Source: Saccopteryx bilineata
Lineage: Eukaryota > Chordata > Mammalia > Chiroptera > Emballonuridae
DNA: 64,000 bases
Direction: 5' to 3'
Assembly: GCF_036850765.1 (NCBI RefSeq)
Contig: NC_089493.1
Coordinates: 192,962,706 to 193,026,705 of the forward strand
Shown here: piece after piece, positions 22,689 to 34,029 of the stretch
Layout: each line of letters opens with the position of its first letter
Position numbering within the stretch: the first letter of the stretch is position 1
Notes under the pieces: model-generated
Told to the model about the DNA's origin: nothing
What the model saw: only the letters and a program-made list of their open reading frames with translations
Databases searched by the model: none
Made by a program: the position numbers and the translations under genes

Positions 22689-23535
22689 CACTGGTTCTTT
22701 TTAAACATTAGGTGTGACACGGCAGAGCCGCCACTGCTGAGGCATTGGAGGCTCACCTGGAGGCCCAGCCCAGGGCTGCTGGCGGAAACCCCATTCATTC
22801 TCGTTCTCTGCTGGACTGAAATACGTATTTCAGGGCCAGCACGGTTGGTGCAAGCCCGCGGCATCCCAGTTCTAGAGCATGGACTTGGGCCTCTGAGGGA
22901 CCTGCGTCACTCTCCCTGGTCCCTTGACAAGGGCTGCCTGCTGCCTGCAGGCCGTGCTCCCCAGATCGGTGCTGTCCCTCCCAGGAAGGGTGGGCAGCGC
23001 ACGGGAAACGTCATGTCGCACCAGGCCCTGCCTGTTCGGGGTGCCTGTGTCATCTGCGATCTGTCTGTGGTACGTGAAGCACAGCAGACTTTGAAGAAAT
23101 GTTGGGGGAAATAGCCTTTTTGTGATTTTTCTACTTCTTCCAACATGTACTGGCTGAGCAGTTAATGGGCCAGAAACTGCTGTTGCAGGTCCTGCTGATG
23201 CAAACACGGGCAAGGCCGGCTCTCCAGGGCATCCCCCCACCCCGTGCCATGCCGTGACCAGACAGCCCCCTCGGGCTGCCCGGGAGAGAGGGCCAGTTGC
23301 GGGCAGTAGGAGAGCATCCCCGAGGCAGCCAGGGTTGAGATGAGAGGTGCTGGGTCCTGAGCTGCAGCAGTTGCCAGGGCAACCAGGGTGAAGCAGCGGG
23401 AGGTGGGGTTGGACTTCGTGGACCACCCAAGGTGCCGTGGCCATCACTCCACGCCAGAAGGAAGAACTGCTGTGACATGGATTGTCAGCCTGATGGAGCC
23501 CACAGAGACTCACGCGTGCTTTCCTCTGATTCCAG

Positions 23536-23637
23536 CAATCAGACGTCATGGAGGAAAGCAAATCTCACCTGCAAAATCGCAATCGACAACCTGGAGAAAG
23601 CAGAACTTCTCCAGGGAGGAGACCTTTTACGGCACAG
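23536..23637 (+). CDS. BNIP1: BNIP1 coding exon 4 (BH3-like segment)
   Basis: Codon 90 to two bases of codon 124. It reads (S)NQTSWRKANLTCKIAIDN, then LEKAELLQGGDLLRHR. The last part, residues 109-124, is the BH3-like helix; Leu114, the position studied for BH3 and alpha-SNAP interaction, is present, as is the conserved GD pair (Gly118-Asp119). 102 nt; acceptor 'gattccag', donor 'CACAG|gtatct'. Confidence 0.97.
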
Positions 23638-23848
23638 GTATCTCTCTCTCTGTTCGTGAAGGCAGCTCCAGGTACGTCCCCACCTGCCGTCCCCGAGGGC
23701 AGGCTCAGCACACACCCTGTCGCCATGGACCGTGAATGTTTAGAAGATGTGTATGAATTTGATAAATTGGAACATGGGGTCTCATCTGCACTTGGGGCTT
23801 TCTTGCAGCCAGGCTTCTGTTGACATTCCTCCTCCTCTGGACTTCTAG

Positions 23849-23967
23849 GAAAAGCACCAAAGAGAGCCTGGCCCAGACGTCCAGCACCATCACAGAGAGC
23901 CTCATGGGGATCAGCAGGATGATGTCCCAGCAGGTGCAGCAGAGCGAGGAAGCCATGCAGACGCTAG
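23849..23967 (+). CDS. BNIP1: BNIP1 coding exon 5 (SNARE region)
   Basis: Codons 124-164 (partial). The translation KSTKESLAQTSSTITESLMG, then ISRMMSQQVQQSEEAMQTL, has the heptad pattern of the SEC20 Qb-SNARE helix that zips with syntaxin-18, USE1 and SEC22B. 119 nt; acceptor 'acttctag', donor 'CTAG|gtagag'. Preceded by a short 211-bp intron 4. Confidence 0.97.
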
Positions 23968-24514
23968 GTAGAGCCGGGCCTGAGGGAGGAGGCTCCCCCC
24001 GGACACATCCTGGGCCTGGAGCCCGGCCTGGCCCCGCCTCAGGCTCCTCCACCGCCACCTCCCCCTCCCACCCGAGCCCCCTCCCCTCCCCGCTTGTGTG
24101 GCTTCTCATTTCCACGATGGTGTGCTTTCACTCACAGTGAGATGGGCTGCCCGTGTTTCTCTTGGTTTTTCTAGCTGTAATCCCCACTGAAAGGTTCCCA
24201 GTAGAAGCACTCCCAGGGCCTCACGTGAGAAGTGAGGGGTCCACGGTGTGGGTGCCCGCAGCTAGGGGAGGGCCTGGGGTCTGTTCTGTAACCTTGTCGC
24301 TCTCCAAGCCGACGGGCCACAGGGAGCTGCCTTCCTGGTTTCGTCCTTGTTTGGCCCTTGTTCCCCACCCCTCTGGTCGCCTCTGTTCACCGGCTCTGCT
24401 TCTGCTGGGGGACCAGGCTCAGAGAGCAGGCTGACTGGGAGCCCCGCCGGCAGTGCCAGTGTCACCGTCTCCTTCCCGCAGTCCCTGAGTCAGGCCCGCC
24501 CTCTTATGTTTCAG

Positions 24515-24711
24515 TCACCTCTTCCCGGACCATCCTGGACGCCAATGAGGAATTCAAGTCCATGTCGGGGACCATCCAGCTGGGACGGAAGCTCATCACG
24601 AAGTACAACCGCCGGGAGCTGACGGATAAGCTTCTGATCTTCCTGGCCCTGGCCCTTTTTCTTGCTACAGTTCTCTACATTATAAAAAAGCGGCTGTTTC
24701 CATTTCTGTAA
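24515..24711 (+). CDS. BNIP1: BNIP1 coding exon 6 (membrane anchor) and stop
   Basis: Completes codon 164 and runs to residue 228 and TAA at 24,709-24,711. It contains the end of the SNARE helix (TSSRTILDANEEFKSMSGTI), a basic juxtamembrane stretch (RKLITKYNRREL) and a single C-terminal transmembrane helix at about residues 203-220 (LLIFLALALFLATVLYII), followed by KKRLFPFL. This tail-anchored topology, with a dilysine-like basic end, suits ER residence. 197 nt. The protein is complete, with no frameshift or lost key feature. Confidence 0.98.
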
Positions 24712-25128
24712 CACCTGAGGGCTGCCAGCGTTTGCCCTTTAAGCTCCGGTGTCAGGACCCAGCCACGCTCCTGAGCTCTGTTCCAGGCTGCCAACCGATC
24801 CAGCTGCCCCATTGGTTCCGACTGCCCGGCAGGTCGGAGGTGACAACCTCCCCGCCCCCAGGTGCTTGCAGGCGGCCACCTTGCCGAGGGCGGGCAGAGC
24901 AAGGGGAAGCCTGTCGTCAGGGAACCAGCAGGGACGGGCTCCGGGAGCCATTGCACACTGCGGAGGCTGCGACCTGGGGCACTCAGACACCACCCTCAGG
25001 GACTTGATGTTGCCCCCCCCTCCCGCTGTGGCCTCCATGCGGATCCGGTGGAGGGAAGAGAGAACCGGGGAAAGGGTGCTGAAAGCGCGCATCTTTCCCT
25101 TAAATAAACTTGACTGTATTCACTAGAC
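24712..25128 (+). other. BNIP1: BNIP1 3' UTR
   Basis: About 415 bp of GC-rich sequence from the stop codon to just past the AATAAA at 25,103-25,108. The CttaAATAAACttgac context and the following T/G-rich DNA (gcatttggttttac) make a good poly(A) site. No repeats inside. Confidence 0.85.
25103..25108 (+). terminator. BNIP1: BNIP1 poly(A) signal
   Basis: Canonical AATAAA, about 392 bp after the stop codon. Cleavage is likely at about 25,120-25,130. Confidence 0.85.
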
Positions 25129-25670
25129 TGAAGTGCATTTGGTTTTACAAGGTATCCCTCCAGGAGTTTGTGTGCCTCTGTTGTTGATGTCCAGATTTCT
25201 AGGATATGAACTCTGATCATTTATTTGTTCATGCAGCAAAGCGGTATGAAGCGACAGCCACACGTGGTGTATCACAGACACTGCCGACCGTTACAAACAC
25301 TGATACAGCACTCATGGCCTCTCCCTGGAGGAGTGAGACCCCGCTGGCACGGTGGGCGGGCAGCAGCCCCCCCCCCCGGAGGCAGTGCAGCCAGCATCAG
25401 ATGAGGCCAACGCAGACAACCTTCTCTTCCTGCGCACCACGGCCCGGCCCGGCTTGGGTGCACTGTCGCAGAGTCTGGCCCACACCTTTCTCTTTGAGGT
25501 CCAGAGCTAAATATAACCAAGGAGAGTGAAGCTAGTGATAAGCTGAGGCCGGCCTGGGCCTGAGTCCTGCTGAGGCCAAAGGGACAGGGCGCTGGCTTGG
25601 CCAGCCTGGAGACGTTAGCGTGTCTGCCATGGGCCTGGCTAACCTCGCGCAGGAATCCCAGCCTCGCCCA

Positions 25671-25705
25671 CTATTTATAGCCCAGAGGCCCTGGGAAGGG
25701 GCGGG
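25671..25705 (+). promoter_or_regulatory. MEF2/TATA-like motif next to a GC box
   Basis: ctatttatag at 25,671-25,680 is a perfect MEF2 consensus (and TATA-like). It is followed about 20 bp later by ggggcgggg (an SP1-type GC box). This is about 550 bp beyond the BNIP1 poly(A) signal. Function unknown. Confidence 0.35.
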
Positions 25706-25754
25706 GTGGAGGCAGATGGGGAGGGGGACAAGAGGAGGGGAAGAGCGTGGGCTT

Positions 25755-25925
25755 GGGAGCTTGGCTCAAAGACTTGGCTCTACTACTCACGGACCACGTG
25801 GCCACGTTCAAGTGACCTGATGTCACTGAGCCTCAACATCCCACCTGTACTGTGGGGCCCCCCATATAGACACTCGCAGTCAAGTTGAGAATCAAACGAG
25901 GGTGTAAAGTGGCAAGCACAGCTCC
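25755..25925 (+). mobile_element. MIR, sense
   Basis: Matches the MIR pattern of 'ttggctctactactcac', 'caagtgacctgatgtcactg', 'agcctcaacatcccacctgt'. Decayed. Confidence 0.75.
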
Positions 25926-25964
25926 CATGTGACCGCAATGGCATCCCCAAATGCCGGACTCTGG

Positions 25965-26600
25965 GCCCCAAAGTCCCTGCGGCAAACAGCCAGGGCTTCT
26001 GGGTAAGCTGGCCCGGGCATCCAAAGTTCTGTTTAGATCTGTTCGATCAGCGGGGACCACAGTTAAGGGCTCGGTTCTGCAGTGCCAGACCGTCGTGGGA
26101 CCCAGTTACGAGATGGGCTTCGCGCTGCAGACTGATGGCTAGGGTCTGATTAAAGTGTGTGCGTGCTTACACTGTCTATGTGTCATCCTTAAACCGCTTC
26201 TGGCCCCAGGTGATACCGGGTGCAAATTAAGCACGCATGTCTTATTTATAGTCAAATTAAAGCTGAGAATAAGGCACAGATGGGAGATTCCCGCTCAGAT
26301 TCCAGCTGTAAGAGCAGCAGATGGATGTTATCAAGTTCGGATTTTCTTAACATTTCTTTCCTGCTTCACGCTAATTGTCAACATCCTCCGCACAACATGG
26401 AAATGTGTGGGCTCTGTGCTCCTAAAAACTCTCCCTTTGACACTCCATTCCTCTTCTGCTTGCCTGCTGGAAATAGTGTTGGATTTGACCCATTTTGAAA
26501 CGTCATCAATAACATTTATCTTACAACCCCAACCAGCCTCCAGAGGTTAAAGGTCCAGGCTAGCCATCTGGCTGTGCAGGAAGTGGCCGTCTCCACATTC
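25965..26600. other. intergenic, candidate conserved non-coding stretch
   Basis: No repeat recognised. 26,150-26,530 is balanced in composition, with a MEF2-like ttatttatag (26,242-26,251), an E-box cagatgg and GATA-like 'cattatc'-type sites such as atttatc. No coding frame supported. Confidence 0.35.
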
Positions 26601-26639
26601 AGCCATGAGGGGGCACTGTTCACTTTCGCTCTGGGCTTG

Positions 26640-26643
<4 letters not shown>

Positions 26644-26681
<38 letters not shown>
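26644..26681. repeat. (GT)n microsatellite
   Basis: About 18 uninterrupted GT units. Confidence 0.95.
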
Positions 26682-26682
<1 letters not shown>

Positions 26683-26924
26683 ACTCACCCCGCCAGTCCA
26701 GATGAAATGCTCTTAATGGACTTTTTTTTTTTAACAGGTACCAGGTTTCTAAATAAATGTATAGAACTTATATATCTTGTTTTTGGAAGTCATTTCATAA
26801 ATCACTTTCATTTTCACTGTTCAACTGCAAGGCAAGCTTGTCGCCTACATTTTAATCAGCTGACCGTCGAGGAATTAAAAGTAGAGTCATCAAGAGACCT
26901 CTCATCCAGGTGTTCACTGGCTGG

Positions 26925-27200
26925 CACCTACCTGGTGCGGGGCTCTGGGCTAGGCATGCCCAGTGAACAAGGCGAAGGGCCCCTGCCGGCCTGAAACTCA
27001 GAGTGTGTGGGGAAGACTGGGCAGAGAATAAACAGCATACCAGGTAAGCCATTCATTGTATTAGAAAGTGTTTTGACGAGAAGTGGAGCAGGCTAATCAG
27101 GATCTGGGAGGTAGCATGGCCATGAAGTAGGGTGGTCAGAGTTGGCCTCACGGAGGAGGTCAGATTTGAGCAAAGACTTGGGACACACACGCAGACACAC
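26925..27200 (-). mobile_element. ancient L2-like fragment, antisense
   Basis: Contains 'gggctctgggctaggcatgc', 'cagtgaacaaggcgaagggcc' and 'ggtggtcagagttggcctca', which resemble the antisense of ancient mammalian repeats of L2 type. Family uncertain. A short CA repeat follows (27,184-27,212). Confidence 0.45.
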
Positions 27201-27434
27201 ACACACCACACACCCAGTCAAACGGGCGGCCGAGGGAAGAAGCCTCCACAGGGAGTGGCTGGCGCAAAGGCCTACGGTGGGAGTGTCTATGACAGGGTGG
27301 TTTATAGGGAGGAGAAATATGTGTTTGGCCTTAGTCCTGTTCCCGGCACAAAGCTCCTAAAAAATCAAACCCTTGGAATTTCCTGCGAGGAGAGTGATAA
27401 ATGTCTTCTGCTTTGTTAACGAGGAGACTTTTGG

Positions 27435-28135
27435 ACTGGCCGAGGGGATGGGGGGGGGGGTTTTGCCGGAAAAGCAAACCTGTGGTTAGAGGGTTGGACC
27501 TTCCAGTCCCATGTCTGACCTGGGGGGGGGGGGGGCAGGGGGAATAGAAGACGGAGCTCAGTCACCAATGGCTAGTGATTTAAGCAATCATGCCTTTGTC
27601 AGGAGGCCTCCACTGAACCCCTAAAGGACATGTTCAGATTGCTTCTGGGTTGGGGACCACCTGCACCTTTGGGAGAGTGTCAAAAGAGTGGGCTCAGAGA
27701 GGGCATGGAAGCCTCACACCCCCACACCCCTTCCCACGTACCTTGCACTAAGGGTCTCTTCCATCTGGCTCTTCCTGAGTTCTATTGTTTTCTAATAAAC
27801 CAGTAAGCTATCAGGTAATATCTCTGATTTCTGCAAACCACTCTAGCAAATGAATTCAGGGAGGGGTTGTGGGAGCCTCCAATCTGTAGCCTATTTAGGT
27901 CAGACGCACCCGGTAACAACCTGGACTTCCAGGTGGCATCTGCAGCGGAAGGCAGGGGCTCTCTGGAGAGACTGAACCTGACCCGTGGGGTCTGATGCTG
28001 CCTCCAGGTAGCTAGTGTCAGAATGGAGTCGAGTTGTGGGGCCCCCAGCTGGTGTCGGAGACTTGCTCAGTGATGTGGGAAACACCCACACATTACAACT
28101 GGGTGCAGAACCTAGGTGTGACTGGTTTACTGGGG
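27435..28135 (+). mobile_element. old LTR-type interspersed repeat, sense
   Basis: Resembles a widely dispersed mammalian LTR: 'aatggctagtgatttaagca', 'gagggcatggaagcctcaca', 'tcttccatctggctcttcct', an internal AATAAA in 'tctaataaaccagtaa', and 'ggtaacaacctggacttcc'. Family not assigned. Two G-runs (27,452-27,461 and 27,521-27,533) lie in it. Confidence 0.55.
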
Positions 28136-28194
28136 GAACAGCAGGAAGCCAGTGTGTGCAGATCATAGCGTGAGGAGGAGAGCAGTGGCACCGG

Positions 28195-28650
28195 AGGTCA
28201 GAGACAGAGTAGGGGACAAAATCATGATTGTAAGGACTGGCCTTGTACTCAGAGACACGGGGAGCCACTAGAGACTTTGAGCAGAGGAGTGATTGATATG
28301 ACTTAGGGGTTAATAAAGCAGAAAGGACTGGGCAGAGCAGAGAAGCCAGTTAGGACAGACAGTTGCAGCTGTCTAGGTGGCCAATGATAGTGACTTGTAC
28401 CTGACTGATAGCTGTAGATACGGAGAGAAGTGGTCATATTCTGGATATATTTTGAAGATAAAACCAACTGGATGGGATTTCCCAAAGGAATGAGAGCAAA
28501 AAACAAGATTTTTGGCCTAAGTAACCAAAAGAGAAAGAGAAGCCGGCCTTAGGTTTTGTACACGTTGGGTTTGAGATTTCTATTGGACACCCACTTCGAG
28601 ATGACTTTGAGGTAGGCAGGTGGCTATGTGAGCCTGGAGTCTGGGTGACC
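28195..28650 (-). mobile_element. ancient L2-like fragment, antisense
   Basis: Reads 'gagccactagagactttgag', 'cagaggagtgattgatatga', 'gttgcagctgtctaggtggc', a layout known from ancient mammalian repeats. Family uncertain; no coding frame. Confidence 0.45.
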
Positions 28651-30111
28651 AGCCAGGGTGAGAGCTGTCCGTCTCTCCGCCATGTAGAATATAAAGCCCT
28701 GAGGTTGGATGGGATCACCAGAGACTTGAGTATAGCTATAATAGAAGAAATAAGAAGAAAGAAAAGAGGAACCACCAAACAAGACTGAGAGGGAGTGAGC
28801 AGAGACAGAGGCGGCGTCCTTATTAAACTTCTTGGGGAGTCTTAACTGTTCTTCTAATCCTAAAACAAGAGGCTCTCTTATCTTCAACAATATTTTTTAT
28901 TGTCTTCGTTGTCATCATCCCTGCTATCATCAAAAGTGTACAGAGCATGAGCAGAGAGGACTTTTTGGACACCTTTGACAAGCCAATATGGAGTCCCTGT
29001 CCGCCATGATAGTATTGTCAAGTGCTATGTCAAGACTGAGCTAATGGGTGTAAGGGACACACCCTTAGGAGGGGCCCTGCATGCCCCAAACTTCAAGTCT
29101 AAACACTTGGAGAAGGACTCTATCTGAGAGGGACCTCTCTGCCCACTGTGGGTGTAAGAACTCAGAGCTCTGACCTCCCAGCACTCAAGCTTGGCTGTAC
29201 CATGGGTCACACTCAGAGCCCACGGACTTCCACTCCGCCAGACACGTGCCGCCTGCCTCTCCACCTGCAGACGCCGCCAGTGACCCCGACTCCCCTCCAG
29301 CCGTTCGTGCTGCTCACTTCTATCACGTGAGCTCCCTCCCTCTGTGCGTAACCTGTGTGTGATTTGATCAGCTGACTGGGGAGGTCACCCCTCATAAATC
29401 TGGCATCGTAAAAACAAAACAAAACAAAACAAAAAAACCTGGCATCGTGCAGAGACACAAACGTGTGTGTGAGTGACTCCTTTCGGGGACGCTCCCTTGC
29501 TCATGACAAGAAGCATCTAATATTTGTTGAGTGCCCACTGTGTGTTAGACACCTGGGGACAACACATAAATTTGAGGCCCCTGCCCTTAAGGACAATCCA
29601 GATGACAGTGGTGCCATGGAGGACCTGGAGGGAGAGAGGTCCCTCTGGGGCAGGACGAGGTGCGGTTCGCTTCCCTTGAGCCACTGTAGTCTCCTGTAGG
29701 GCTCCATTCCCTCACATCCCACTCCCCGTCCGTCCCCCTCAGCCTGCCTTCTGTTACCATCACTGTCCCCAAGACAAGCCTTGTTGAGGTCATCAGTTCT
29801 TATCTGATTTCTGCAGTCCTCCAGCCTGCCCATCTGGAGGATGCCCCACCTTCCTCGTCTCTCAGCAGCTGTTGAGCATGGTGGTCACGTGTTCTTCCCA
29901 GAGACCTCTGCTCTGGGACAACACCCCTGTTTGCCTCCTGCTCCTCTGACAGGTCCTGCTCACTCTCCTCACCTTCTCTTCAACCCTAAATGTTGGCATG
30001 GATCTTCCCTCTTCTCCCCGATATATTCTCTCAAAGGCGAGGTCATCCATGTCCCCACAGCGTTAACATCTAGGGGATTATCTGCAATAGTTTCGAAGTT
30101 ATATCTCCACT
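28650..30111. other. intergenic, no gene seen
   Basis: Mixed-composition DNA; a short AAAAC repeat at 29,410-29,438. Weak L2-like tail features near 29,520-29,590. Nothing else supported. Confidence 0.55.
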
Positions 30112-31298
30112 GCTCAGGCCCCTCCTCTCGGTTCAGACGTCTCAGGTGGGCTCAGGCCCCTCCTCTCGGTTCAGAAGTCTCAGGGGGCTCCGGGCCCCTC
30201 CTCTCCGTTCAGACGTCTCAGGTGGGCTCCGGCCCCTCCTCTCCGTTCAGACGTCTCAGGTGGGCTCCGGGCCCTCCTCTCCGTTCAGAAGTCTCAGGGG
30301 GCTCCGGGCCCCTCCTCTCCGTTCAGACGTCTCAGGTGGGCTCCGGGCCCTCCTCTCCGTTCAGAAGTCTCAGGGGGCTCCGGACCCCTCCTCTCCGTTC
30401 AGACGTCTCAGGTGGGCTCCGGCCCCTCCTCTCCGTTCAGACGTCTCAGGTGGGCTCCGGGCCCTCCTCTCCGTTCAGACGTCTCAGGTGGGCTCCGGGC
30501 CCTCCTCTCCGTTCAGACGTCTCAGGTGGGCTCCGGCCCCTCCTCTCCGTTCAGACGTCTCAGGTGGGCTCCGGGCCCTCCTCTCCGTTCAGACGTCTCA
30601 GGTGGGCTCCGGGCCCTCCTCTCCGTTCAGACGTCTCAGGTGGGCTCCGGGCCCCTCCTCTCCGTTCAGACGTCTCAGGTGGGCTTCCTGGCCCTCCTCT
30701 CCGTTCAGACGTCTCAGGTGGGCTCCGGGCCCCCCCTCTCCGTTCAGACGTCTCAGGTGGGCTCAGGCCCCTCCTCTCCGTTCAGACGTCTCAGGTGGGC
30801 TCCGGGCCCCTCCTTTCGGTTCAGACGTCTCAGGTGGGCTCCGGACCCCTCCTCTCCGTTCAGACGTCTCAGGTGGGCTCCGGGCCCTCCTCTCCGTTCA
30901 GACGTCTCAGGTGGGCTCCGGGCCCTCCTCTCCGTTCAGACGTCTCAGGTGGGCTCCGGGCCCCTCCTCTCCGTTCAGACGTCTCAGGTGGGCTTCCTGG
31001 CCCTCCTCTCCGTTCAGACGTCTCAGGTGGGCTCCGGGCCCCCCCTCTCCATTCAGACGTCTCAGGTGGGCTCAGGCCCCTCCTCTCCGTTCAGACGTCT
31101 CAGGTGGGCTCCGGGCCCCTCCTTTCGGTTCAGACGTCTCAGGTGGGCTCCGGACCCCTCCTCTCCGTTCAGACGTCTCAGGTGGGCTCCGGGCCCTCCT
31201 CTCCGTTCAGACGTCTCAGGTGGGCTCAGGCCCCTCCTCTCCATTCAGATGTCTCAGGTGGGCCCCAGGCCCCCTTCCTCTCTGTTCGGGTGTCTCTG
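30112..31298. repeat. 38-bp CpG-rich minisatellite, about 31 units
   Basis: Units of 38-39 bp with the core 'cctctccgttcagacgtctc' followed by 'aggtgggctccgggcccct'. Each unit contains the palindrome AGACGTCT and about three CpGs. Because 38 is not a multiple of three and no unit contains a stop, all three plus frames stay open (up to 520 codons), each cycling through the same three peptides. These are not genes. An internal 309-bp segment is duplicated (see findings). End units are degenerate. Confidence 0.97.
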
Positions 31299-31875
31299 GG
31301 GCTCTCCTACCTCACATATCCCTGGGCCCCCCAGCCACACACAGCTGGGCTCTTCTCCGGGCTTCCCTCTTGTCCCCACGTGCCTCCCATCTTTCTTTCC
31401 TGAGTCCCTTTCCCTTCACGAAGCCCCTCTTCTTGACACCTCCTCCCACTGTCCCGGAAGCTGAGACTTCAGCAGATACTGGTCAACACTGTTCAGGGAA
31501 GGAGGTGTCCCCACTCTGTGCTGGTGAACAGGGAGCCAGCAGGGCCCTGCTCAGGGCAAGTTGGCAGGTAATTCCATTTCGGGACACTTCTAAGGAAAAA
31601 AGATGGTAAAGTAAGTTCTGTTTTCATCCTAGGCTAATGATGGTCTCCCTGGGGCCCTCCTCTCCTTGGGCCTGCCTGCGGCTTTGCCCAAGCTGTGTCT
31701 TCCCTGAGCAAGGGCAGAATAAAAATAGCTGGGGGCTAATCTAAGAGATACCAACTAGGAGTCTCAGCCACGATGTCAGGAATGAAGGGCTGGGTGAGGG
31801 GAGAGGGTGTTATCAGCCCCCTCCCTCAGTCCCCAGCAGCCAAGCCCCGGGGAACTGGTATGGGCCTCAGTGCCC
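31299..31875. other. intergenic, no gene seen
   Basis: GC-rich flank of the minisatellite, without an identifiable feature. Confidence 0.6.
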
Positions 31876-31879
31876 AGTG

Positions 31880-32035
31880 GTCAAAATGTGGCCTTTGGTA
31901 GCAGAGAGACCTGGGTTTGAATTATACCCTTCCTGGCCATATGCCTCTGTTGTTTCCTCATCTGAAACAGGGACAGCCAATGGCATTGACCTCTTAGGGG
32001 TGCTCGGAGGATCAAAGGTCAGAATTCGCACCAGG
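31880..32035 (+). mobile_element. MIR, sense
   Basis: 'agagacctgggtttgaatta', 'tgtttcctcatctgaaacag', 'ggtgctcggaggatcaaagg' follow the MIR order. Confidence 0.75.
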
Positions 32036-32039
32036 AGCT

Positions 32040-33005
32040 CCCACCACGCACGGGGCCTCTGCCACCATGACCCCCTCCCCCTGCATTCATTCCCAAACAG
32101 AAGCGCAGTGCCACATTCCCCTTTCTCTGTGGGCCTTTATTTTGGGGAAACGGTGGGTGTGTAGGCAAAGAGGAGGGTGCCTAGTTGGCAAGGAATCAGA
32201 CCCAAAGATGGAGTCAAGTTCCTCAGGCAGAGGGCTGAGGGAGGCCCCGAGCAGGCTGAGCAAACTGGCTATCTCCCCCAATCCACTGAAAACAGCCGAC
32301 ATAGAATGTTTTCTATTATTATTCCTCCACCTTGGCTCTCCTCCTCCCCCAGAGCGTTGTGAGTGCCCCTGTATCAAAGGACTCCCGGAAGGGGTCAGTG
32401 AACGTGGATGAAAATGAGGAAACGGCCAGTCCGTCTTAGCCCGAGCGTTGGACAGGTGAGTGTCTGACAAACTGTCAGTTTCTAAGAAAGGTGTCCCTGG
32501 TTTGAACAGCTGGCTCTTCTGTGGCGTTCCCCTTTGCCACCTGAACAGGTGTGAGGACCAATGGATTAGGGGACCAAGGGGACGTTCAGTGCTGGACTCT
32601 GCAGTTCATGACTGCCTGGCCCAAAGACCTCGATAGCTCCCCCAACCCCTCCGCCACCAGCTCTCAGCGCATTCCAGCGTGTTACCAGGGTGTGCTCTGT
32701 CTACACTCTGTGCTGGGCTCCAGGGACAGAAGGGGACGAGTCCACCTGCCTTGTGCATCAGAGACAGACCTGGAGCCCAATGGTTACCCCAGAGGGTGGC
32801 AGGTGTCCTAGAAAGGGCCTAATAGGTGATGATGACGTTAATGAGCTTCCTGGGTGCTCATTATACCGAGCGCTGCGCATTGGTTCACTCGCTTCAGGAA
32901 TTCTACCAATCAGTAGTGTTCTTACAGCTGACGCAGCTGAGGTCCCCGGAGCCTGAGAGCCAGCCCTAATCACCCACTAATCTATTCTCTGTCTCTCTAC
33001 TTTTC
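32040..33005. other. intergenic, no gene seen
   Basis: No coding exon or recognised repeat. A tRNA-like or promoter signature was looked for and not found. Confidence 0.55.
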
Positions 33006-33009
33006 CCTG

Positions 33010-33400
33010 TTCTAGACTTTCATAGGATTATGGTCTGTGGTCTCTTGCATCTGGCTTCTTTCACTTGGTGTAATATTTTCAAGGTTCATCCAGGTAGCAA
33101 ATATCAGAACATCATTCCTTTCTATGGCTGAATAAATAGTCTGAAGTATGGTTAGAACACATTTTGTTGATCCTTTTGTCTATTGATGGACATTTTGGGT
33201 CGTTTCTACCATTTGGCTGTTAGGAATGTGTTACAAACACTTGTGTAGAAGTTTTTGTGAAGACACACGTTTTTACTTTTCTTGGCTATACGCCAAGGAG
33301 CGGAATTGCTGGTCACATGGTAACTCTAGACTTAATGCTTTGGGCGACAGCCAGACTGTTTTCCATAATGGCTGCACCCTTTTGCCTTCCTGGGCTTTGC
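33010..33400 (-). mobile_element. L1 3' fragment, antisense
   Basis: Antisense L1 landmarks: 'tttcaaggttcatccaggta', 'tctatggctgaataaatagt', 'ggaattgctggtcacatggt', 'actgttttccataatggctg'. Confidence 0.85.
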
Positions 33401-33631
33401 CGTTGCTGAGCCGTATGCTACTGAACAAGTTTCTGAACTTCTCTGAGCCCCAGGTCCTCTCATCCATGAAAAGAGACTAAAACTCAGGGTTTGGGGAGGA
33501 TGAAATGAAAAAATGAATATGAGGGCACTTTGCAAATTAGAAGTGGTTTTGTAAATCTAAGGGCAAATTGTTTTTTATTCTTTTTATTTTTTCTTAATTT
33601 TTGCTCAATCATAAGTGTATGTGATTTTGGT

Positions 33632-34010
33632 TTTTGTTTGTTTGTTTCTTGTATTTTTCTGAAGCTGGAAACGGGGAGGCAGTCAGACAGACTCCCGCAT
33701 GCGCCCAACCGGGATCCACCCGGCACACCCACCAGGGGCGATGCTCTGCCCATCCGGGGTGTCGCTCTGTTGCGACCAGAGCCACTCTAGTGCCTGAGGC
33801 AGAGGCCATGGGGCCATCCTCAGCGCCTGGGCCATCTTTGCTCCAATGGAGCCTTGGCTGCGGGAGGGGAAGAGAGAGGCAGAGAGGAAGGAAAGGGGGA
33901 GGGGTGGAGAAGCAGATGGGCACTTCTTCTGTGTGCCCTGGCCGGGAATGGAACCTGGGACTCCCGCATGCCAGGCCGATGCTCTACCACTGAGCCAACC
34001 GGCCAGGACC
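33632..34010 (-). mobile_element. tRNA-derived SINE, type A
   Basis: Full-length antisense copy with a perfect 18-bp target duplication agtgtatgtgattttggt (33,614-33,631 and 34,011-34,028). One module, with one G lost from the run. Confidence 0.97.
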
Positions 34011-34029
34011 AGTGTATGTGATTTTGGTC

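Larger units (their letters stand above)
20233..23535 (+). other. BNIP1: BNIP1 intron 3
   Basis: 3,303 bp, GT-AG, the largest intron. It holds three type-A SINEs, one sense and two antisense. The stretch 22,690-23,535 shows no identifiable feature and no exon-like frame. Confidence 0.9.

Noticed and set aside
22160..23114. Open frames of 234 and 251 codons on opposite strands
   Set aside because: They run through SINE sequence in BNIP1 intron 3 and translate the SINE body; the same peptides appear at every type-A copy.
29841..31609. Open frames of 520, 487 and 350 codons
   Set aside because: All three plus frames are open only because the 38-bp unit has no stop and is not a multiple of three; the peptides are the same repeat in rotation.
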